Shown one piece after another: positions 57,590-64,000 of a DNA stretch of 64,000 nucleotides. How positions within the stretch are numbered: position 1 is the first letter of the stretch; each line of letters begins with the position of its first letter. Under the pieces are notes generated by a model. It was not told where the DNA came from, did no database searches, and saw nothing but the letters and a program-made list of their open reading frames with translations. This DNA comes from Dama dama (Eukaryota; Chordata; Mammalia; Artiodactyla; Cervidae): the NCBI RefSeq assembly GCF_033118175.1, contig NC_083692.1, positions 90,624,501-90,688,500 of the forward strand. Direction: 5' to 3'. Made by a program: the position numbers and the translations under genes.

Positions 57590-58115
57590 ATTGAATTTTT
57601 TTTTAATTGAAGTATAGCTGATTTACAGTATTGTGTTATTTTAGATGTACCGCAGAGTAATTTAGTTGCATATTCTTTTTCAGATTCTTTTCCTTTATGG
57701 ATTATTACAAAATATTGGATATAGTTTGCTATGCTATTCAGTATGTCCTTGTTTGTTATCTATTTTATATATTGAAGTGTGTATATATTAATCCCAAATT
57801 CCTAATTTATCCCTCCTTCCCTTCCCCTTTTATAACCATATGTCTGTAGATCTATTTCTGTTTCGTATTTAAGTTCATTTGTGTCTTTTTTTTAGATTCC
57901 ACATATTAAGTGCTATTACATGATATTTGTCTTTCTCTGGCTTACTTCACTTAGTAAGATTATCTCTACGTCTATCCATGTTGCTGCAAATGGCATTATT
58001 TTATTCTCTTTAATGGTTGAGTGTATTATATTGTGTATATATACATCTTCCTTATCCGTTCATCTCTCAATGGACATTTACATTCCTTTCATATCTTGGC
58101 TACTGTAAATAGACT
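57590..58115 (-). mobile_element. L1 3' UTR fragment, antisense
   Basis: Plus strand: TTAATTGAAGTATAGCTGAT, TTACAGTATTGTGTTATTTT, TGCTATGCTATTCAGTATG, ATGTTGCTGCAAATGGCATT, TCTCAATGGACATTTACATT, the reverse of an L1MA-type 3' UTR. Confidence 0.85.
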
Positions 58116-58332
58116 TGCACTTAAACTTTTTAAAAATTTAATTTATTCAAACAATATATGAATATGTTCTTAAAATAAAATTTTCCACAATGCAAACTGG
58201 CAAGTTTCCCTGATTAATCACCCTTAATAATTCTTGAAATGCCCTCTCAGTTATTATGTATTCAGAATGTTTACATCAACAAATAATAAGAAAACCTGAC
58301 AATCAATGACCTAAGCTAATTTGAGCTTGATA

Positions 58333-60152
58333 GGCAGCTATTCAAAGGAGAAAGGAAAAAATATACTCAACTGAATGCTAAGTTCCAGAAGTACCAAGGA
58401 GAGATAAGAAGGCCTTCTTAAATGAACGATGCAAAGAAGTAGAGGAAAACAGTAGGATGGGAAAGACTAGAGAACCCTTCAAGAAAATTGGAGAGATCAA
58501 GGGAACATTTTATGCAAGGATGGGCACAATAAAGGACAGAAATGGCAAGGACTTAACAGAAGCAGAAGAGATTTTTAAAAGGTGGCAAGAATACACAGAA
58601 GAACTATACAGAAAAGGTCTTAATGACTAGGGTAACCACGATGGTATGGTCATTCACCTAGAGCCAGACATCCTGGAGTGTGAAGTCAAGTGGGCCGTAG
58701 GAAACATTACTATAAACAAAGCTAGTGGAGGTGATGAAAGTCCAACTGACCTATTTCAAGTCCTCAAAGATGATGCTGTTAAAGTGCTGCACTCAATATG
58801 CCAGCAAATTTGGAAAACAACAGTGGCCATAGGACTGGAAAAGGTCAGTTTTCATTCCAATCCCAAAGAAAGGCAATGCCAAAGAATGTTCAAACTACCA
58901 TACAATTGTGCTCATTTTGCATGCTAGTAAGGTTATGCTCAAAATCCTTCAAACTAGGTTTCAGCAGTATGTGAATTAAGAACTCCCAGATGTACAAGCT
59001 GAGTTTAGAAAAGGCAGAGGAACCAGAAATCAAATTGCCAACATTTGTTGGATCATAGAGAAAGCAAAGGAATTCCAGAAAATCATCTACTTTTGCTTCA
59101 TTGACAACACTAAATCCTTTGACTGTGTGGGTCACAATAAACTGTGGAAAATTCTTAAAGAAATAGGAATACCAGACCACCTTACATGTCTCCTGAGAAA
59201 CCTGTACGCAGGACAAGAAGCAACAGTTAGAACCAGACATGGAACAATGGACTGGTTCAAAATTGGGAAAGGAGTATGACAAGGCTATGTATTGTCACCT
59301 TGCTTATTTAACTTCTATGCAGAGTACATCATGCTAAAATGCCAGGCTGGATGAATCACAACCTGGAATCAAGATTTCTGGGAGAAATATCAACAACCTC
59401 AGATATGCAGATGATACCAATCTGGTGGCAGAAAGTGAAGAGGGACTAAAGAGCCTCTTGATGAAGGTGAAAGAGGAAAGTGAAAAAGCTGGCTTAAACC
59501 TCAACATTCAAAAAACTAAGATCAAGGCAACTGGTCCCATCACTTCATGGCAAACAGAAGGGGAAAAAGTAGAAGCAGTGACAGATTTTCTTTGTGGATG
59601 GTGACTTCAGCCATGAAATCAAAAGATGCTTGCTTCTTGGAAGGATAGCTATGACAAACCTAATCAGTGTATTCAAAAGCAGAGACATCACTTTGTCAAA
59701 AAATGTCCACATAGTCAGAGCTATGGTTTCTCCAGTAGTCATGTACAGATAAGAAAGTTGGACCATAAAGAGGGCTGAATGCCAAAGAATTGATGTTTTC
59801 AAATTGTGGTGCTGGAGAAGATTCTTGAGAGTCCCTTGGACAGCAAGATCAAATCAGTCAATCCTAAAGGAAATCAACCCTGAATATTCATTGGAAGGAC
59901 TGATGTTGAAGCTGAAATTCCAATACTTTGGCCTTGTGATGGGAAGAGCTGATTCACTGGAAAAGACCCTGATGCTGGGAAAGATTGAGGGCAAAAGGAG
60001 AAGAGGACAGCAGAAGATAAGATAGTTAGATAGCATCACTGACTCCGTGGATGTGAGCTTGAGCAAACTCCAAGGGACTGGGAAGCAGTGCTGCAGTCCA
60101 CGAGGCTGCAAAGAGTCAGACACAACTTAATGAATGAACAACAACAACAACA
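58333..60152 (+). mobile_element. BovB (RTE) retroposon with decayed reverse transcriptase
   Basis: A 1.8-kb 5'-truncated BovB that still covers most of the reverse transcriptase and the 3' tail (ending in CAACAACAACAACAA). Visible protein pieces are HLEPDILECEVKWAVG (about 58650), KASGGDESPTDLFQVLKDD, FNFYAEYIM-like DNA near 59310, the catalytic block RYADDTNLVAES at 59398-59433, and NIQKTKI. The polymerase YADD motif is present, but stop codons and frameshifts (a small deletion near 59590 among them) break the frame, so no active protein is expected. RTE elements mobilise Bov-tA-type SINEs that share their 3' tail. Confidence 0.94.
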
Positions 60153-60229
60153 AGGCGGCTGTTAGCTTTGGTTTAGTGACGTTAGGATGGCTGCCATAGC
60201 TCCAAGCATGGTATCTGTCATTCACAAAT

Positions 60230-60490
60230 CAGTGTGTGGCAACTGACTGTTAATTTTCACCATTGTGTGGAATTCTGTTCTACAAATATACTACAGTGTA
60301 TCCATTATTCTGTTAATGGACACGGGTTATTTCCAATTTGGGAGATTTTGTTTTGTTTGCATTTTCTGTTTTTGTTATTACAAACATAGTCTTAAACAAG
60401 CCTTCTGGTGTACAAAGTACACAAATTTATCTAGGTAATATCTAGAAGTAGATCTGCTGAGTAATAGAATTTTTATATCTCAATTTTATT
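60230..60490 (-). mobile_element. Old L1 3' UTR fragment, antisense
   Basis: GTGTGGAATTCTGTTCTACA, GTTAATGGACACGGGTTATT, TTATTACAAACATAGTCTTA, ATCTAGAAGTAGATCTGCTG follow the reversed L1M 3' UTR. Confidence 0.65.
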
Positions 60491-60604
60491 TTATTATGCC
60501 CTTTATATAAATCATACCATATAGTATATATTGTTCTGCATCTTTAATATATTACAAAAGCTCAAAGATTTCTTCCATATTTCTCACTACTCACCCCAGC
60601 ACCA

Positions 60605-60655
60605 TTTATTCATCTAACAAATATTTATTGAGTACCTACTATGTACCAGGGTCAA
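60605..60655 (-). mobile_element. L2/MIR 3' tail
   Basis: CATCTAACAAATATTTATTG then AGTACCTACTATGTACCAGG is the reversed L2 tail. Confidence 0.6.
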
Positions 60656-60779
60656 GTTGGAAACATTTACTTGAGATTTCCTCTGAAATTTCTTCCCTGC
60701 CTATCCTACATAATGGCCCTTAGTTCCGATCCTTCAGTTTATTATTAATAGTTTACAAGAGTATTATCCCAAGAATAAG

Positions 60780-61400
60780 GCCCCTGCCAGCCCACAATGT
60801 GCTTTTATGCTCGTTGGAAAAACTTATCCAATCACATGACAGGGTTGTACACAGCCAGCACTGCATGGTACTTGGTGAGCAGAGCTCAGCCTGTATTTCA
60901 GTTCTCTCACTGCCTCAGCAGACGCTCCTTTGCAGGGACAACCTGTTCAACTGTTCAGAGCAGCCCTGCCCCAGAAAGCTAGCTAATAGATGCAAATTTC
61001 TCTTGAACTCTCTCTGAACCTGGTTATACTCAAAGATGCTCTTCCTACACCTCTGTTATTCTCTCCTTTCCCTGTTGCACTAAACAGACTGTAGGAGAAA
61101 AGTCCATAGTATTTGCCACGAAGAAAAGTGGCAACAGTCAATTCTTTTAAGTTCTGTGGCTCAAATTCATGCTTTGTCAGTAAAGCCAATCCAGACACCC
61201 AAGCCATAATGATTTGGCTTGGCTTGGAAGTAGAACTGGTATATGAGCCAGAAATTACCTCTGTGGGGTAGCAATAAAACATACCAGGTACCTCTGATGT
61301 GGCTTCACCCAACTGTTGTCTACTGGCCCAATTTCTGTGGATGCCAAGTGACGAAAGAGAAGCCAATCAAATTGTCTCTTTGAGACCTACACATGATAGA
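60780..61400. other. Unassigned non-repeat stretch
   Basis: GC content is higher than around it and the complexity is normal. Open frames of 61-127 codons occur on both strands, but I recognise no domain, signal or splice pattern. It may be regulatory or an old single-copy remnant. Confidence 0.3.
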
Positions 61401-61999
61401 TGAGTAAAGGGCAAATCACTCCAGTTTAATGAGCCCAAGTAATAGTGAGAAATTTTTTATTTTTAGTGATACTCAGAGTTGCACTTGGTCCCAAATAGGG
61501 AAATGTGGGGCCTGAGGCAACTTCCCTTGTATACAACGTCCAGTGGAGAATGAAATCTGTGTGCCTCTTCCTTATACTAATCGGTCATTTCCTCTCCTTT
61601 TAAGTATAAACTGTCTCGTATCATTTTCTAAGTTCTGCTTTTTCTCTCTAACCAGATGCTAACTTCCTCAAGATCACTTCCTTGTGAGTTCTTTAACCCC
61701 TGGCAGAGTGCTGAACACACACATAGCAAGGATTCAGTAAATATTTGAGAGGTTGAATAACTTCTTAAAAATTGTTAGTAATTCAACCTAAAACATTTAA
61801 GTATAAAGGAACACATAACCATCATAAAAATGTAAGCAATGTAAGTTGGAATTCATGTGCTTTTTTTCCTCCCACACTCTTAACAACCTCTGCTGAAGGA
61901 TTATAATTGTTAACAGTTTTTTTGTGTGTTCTCAGACCTCTTACGTGGACAGACATATTCATTTGTAAGGTTTTTTCCTTACATAAAAGTGAATCATAT

Positions 62000-62085
62000 A
62001 TGGCTAATTCATGTTGTTGTATGGCACAGTGCAACAATACTGTACAGTAATTATTCTCCAATTAAAAGAAATTTTAAAAATTAAA
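62000..62085 (+). mobile_element. Ruminant L1 3'-terminal stub
   Basis: ATGTTGTTGTATGGCACAGT, CAATACTGTACAGTAATTAT, TCTCCAATTAAAAGAAATT and an A-rich tail. Confidence 0.65.
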
Positions 62086-62099
62086 TAATTTTAAAAATG

Positions 62100-62410
62100 A
62101 ATCATATCTTGTTTTGCAACTTGCTTTTTCAAACAATTTTTCGGTCTGTTTTTCATGTCACTGTATGTGGCATGTACCTCATTGTTTTAGATGGCTGCTT
62201 CCATACTGTCCCGTCCACAGGATGAATATGTTAATTTTTTTAAATAACCATCTATAGAATATTGAATATTTAGATTGTCTCCAAGTCTTCACTGTTATAA
62301 ATAATGCTACAATGAAAACCCTGGTACATATATTCTTGCACACCTTGGTGATATTTTTAACGGCTATGGACCGAGACGTAGAATTACTGTGGAAATTATA
62401 GTGATGTTTT
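62100..62410 (-). mobile_element. Old L1 3' UTR fragment, antisense
   Basis: GTTTTGCAACTTGCTTTTTC, GTACCTCATTGTTTTAGATG, ATAATGCTACAATGAAAACC and GACGTAGAATTACTGTGG are in the order of the reversed L1M 3' UTR. Confidence 0.75.
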
Positions 62411-62429
62411 GAAAAGGACATTCAGTTAG

Positions 62430-62640
62430 GAAAGTCAAAATACTAGGCTTGACTCTGCCACTTCTAATCTATAACACTCTGAGCAAGTCACTTTGACTCC
62501 ATGAGATTATTTTATTTCACCTGTAAGAGAAGGAAAAATCTCAGTGTGTTTCATAGGATTATTATGGAAATCAAATGGCAAAACTAAAGCATCACAATTG
62601 CTTAATATTAGGTTTCAGTTTAGTTTTATCAGAATAGGAG
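62430..62640 (+). mobile_element. MIR SINE, diverged
   Basis: GGCTTGACTCTGCCACTTCT, CTGAGCAAGTCACTTTGACT, TCATAGGATTATTATGG. Confidence 0.6.
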
Positions 62641-63009
62641 TATTTCTTCAGCCTTTTTGGAATTTGCTGAATCTCATTAGATGACTTCCAATTTTCAGTA
62701 GTTGACTGAAATGTTCCTCTTTTGAACATAGTATAGGGAACCAAGTAGAAGAGTATTACTGAAATCAAATAGACAAATCATTGCATCCTGTGGAAATAAG
62801 ACTTACTCTTTGAAAAGATGAATTCAGATCCCAGTTTTGATTACCGCTAGAAAAGCATGAAACTGACCCATAATAAACTTCAAAAACAGAAATACAAAGA
62901 AAATATCTGCTCTAGAATCCTATAAGTTCATAGGCAAAGAAGTCCACAAGATCTTTGTCATCAAAAGATTCCATTATAAAATATCTTTAACAATTAAAAA
63001 AGTACTTGT

Positions 63010-63140
63010 GCCCCTCATTCTCTTATCAAAAGACCCGAGTTTCAATTCTGGCTTTACCACTGGCTTATTGGTCTGTGAGTAGAAACTTACATTTTCCTCA
63101 TTTGCAAAATAAAGGGACTGAATTAGGTCATCTTTAAGTT
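63010..63140 (+). mobile_element. MIR SINE, diverged
   Basis: GAGTTTCAATTCTGGCTTTA, CATTTTCCTCATTTGCAAAA, GGGACTGAATTAGGTCATC. Confidence 0.55.
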
Positions 63141-63194
63141 CCCTTTTACTCAAACAATAGTCAAAATTATAATAGCTACATGTATAATGTGTTC

Positions 63195-63290
63195 ACTCTG
63201 TTAGAACAGGCACTGTTCTAATTGTTTTAGGTATGTTGATTCATTTCATCTTCACAGTAAACCTATGAGGCTGGCACTACTATTATTGTT
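63195..63290 (-). mobile_element. MIR SINE, diverged
   Basis: Reversed MIR words: GTTGATTCATTTCATCTTCA, CAGTAAACCTATGAGGCTGG, CACTACTATTATTG. Confidence 0.55.
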
Positions 63291-63791
63291 TTATTTTTAT
63301 TTTAAAGCTTTATTGACATAAATTTGTTTGGAGGTGTTTTTCCTTTTTTGAGAAAAAATTTTAAAATGGAAACTTTTATTACTTTTTCTACTGCTACATA
63401 ACAAATTACCCCAAAAATTTTCAGCTTAAACAATAAACATTTATTATCTCATGTTATTTCTGCTTAGCTGTGTGGTTCTGGGTCAGGGTCTCTCATGAGC
63501 TCAGAGTCAGGTCGTGGGAAAGGGCTGCAGTCGTGAGAAGGGGCTGACAGTCGGCTTCCACGTTCACTCGTGGCTGTTGGTAAGAGATTTCAGTTTCTCC
63601 CACATGGAGAGAAACTGAACATCAGACTGTTCATAAAACTTGGCAGCTGGTTGCTTAGAATGGGAAATCTGAGAGAGACAGAGAACCCAAGATGGAAGCT
63701 GAAGTTTTCTGTCTCAACCACTCTCCTAATCGTGGAAGTGACATTCCATCACTTCTACCATATCTGTTTGTTGGAAGCTAGTCACCAAGTC

Positions 63792-64000
63792 TGTCGGGCC
63801 AGCCGGAAGATTCCAGCGAGCAACACGACGCGTTCCTTTAGGCTAAGAAATAAGGAGACAGAACAGATGGGGTCGAGAGGATCGCTGCAGTCAACGATGA
63901 TTCTTTATTTCTCAGGGTTACATATATACTAAACCAAGAAGAGAGGCATCCCAAAGAAAATTCTTCCCCATGTACATCATCTTTAAGATAACAATCACCA
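63792..64000. mobile_element. Endogenous retrovirus LTR, cut by the window edge
   Basis: Starts abruptly with TGTCGGGCCAGCCGGAAG, the same TGTCGGG terminus as the LTR at 48299. It has reverse-strand AATAAA at 63904-63909 and a TATA-like stretch at 63921-63930, which suggests the minus orientation with its 3' end at 63792. Whether this is a solo LTR or the edge of a provirus cannot be told, because the window ends inside it. No viral coding sequence is seen. Confidence 0.65.

Larger units (their letters stand above)
44500..64000. other. Intergenic region upstream of TENT2
   Basis: No coding exon with family features was found on either strand. It is dominated by L1, BovB, SINE and LTR copies. 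Stretches in which I recognise nothing are 44500-44860, 50540-52200, 53180-53590, 53830-54760, 55470-56150, 56800-57580, 60500-62000 (with one old L1 piece and part of a tail repeat) and 63300-63780. From mammalian gene order HOMER1 should lie farther to the right, transcribed away from TENT2. That comes from general knowledge and is not seen. Confidence 0.7.

Noticed and set aside
58646..58927. 93-codon frame that looks like a real protein
   Set aside because: It is part of the decayed BovB reverse transcriptase, not a host gene.
60797..61366. Open frames on both strands of a GC-richer stretch (60797-60982 plus, 60983-61366 minus)
   Set aside because: No recognisable domain, splice sites or family match from memory. 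Kept only as an unassigned region.

Overview
This is nuclear DNA from a ruminant, most likely a bovid. The evidence is the interspersed repeats: BovB (RTE-type) retroposons, many copies of the BovB/tRNA-derived SINEs (Bov-tA / Bov-A2 type), CHR-type tRNA-derived SINEs, ruminant L1 3' ends and endogenous-retrovirus LTRs of a bovine type. Older mammalian repeats (L2, MIR, L1M/HAL1, MER5A, an MLT/MST-type LTR) lie underneath. Nothing in the window is bacterial: there are no operons, CRISPR arrays, rRNA genes or functional tRNA genes.

The window holds one protein-coding gene, on the minus strand: TENT2 (also PAPD4 or GLD2), the cytoplasmic non-canonical poly(A) polymerase. Ten coding exons could be placed with consensus splice sites and continuous reading phase. 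They run from the ATG at 37041 to the end of the exon at 4508 and give 353 codons of a protein of about 480. They contain the catalytic GS box, the D213/D215 pair and the third aspartate D275. The remaining C-terminal exons (about 127 residues) lie beyond the left edge. The promoter is a CpG island at about 43.8-44.47 kb with ETS, NRF1-like and GC-box sites. The first, noncoding exon must lie within or next to it, but its donor was not settled.

Layout: 1-4507 is intron 11 with no coding sequence seen. 4508-10545 holds exons 11, 10 and 9. 10.5-17.3 kb holds exons 8, 7, 6 and 5. 17.3-33.0 kb is the 15.7-kb intron 4, filled with L2, L1M/HAL1 and SINE insertions and carrying two tandem duplications and a perfect palindrome. 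33.0-37.08 kb holds exons 4, 3 and 2. 37.08 to about 44 kb is intron 1 and the promoter. 44.5-64 kb is repeat-rich intergenic DNA. By mammalian gene order this would be the interval between TENT2 and HOMER1, but no HOMER1 sequence is seen. The intergenic part holds back-to-back L1 fragments, an apparently solo ERV LTR inside an inverted duplication, a 1.8-kb BovB copy with a decayed reverse transcriptase, and a second LTR cut by the window edge.

I found no undescribed gene system. The points most worth a second look are: a one-base change in a homopolymer that makes the alternative exon-7 acceptor of TENT2 frame-disrupting; an inverted duplication of single-copy-like DNA plus SINE around the solo LTR; a perfect 74-bp tandem duplication; a three-copy 125-bp tandem repeat just upstream of exon 5; a perfect 23-bp-stem palindrome; and an upstream ORF that overlaps the TENT2 start codon.
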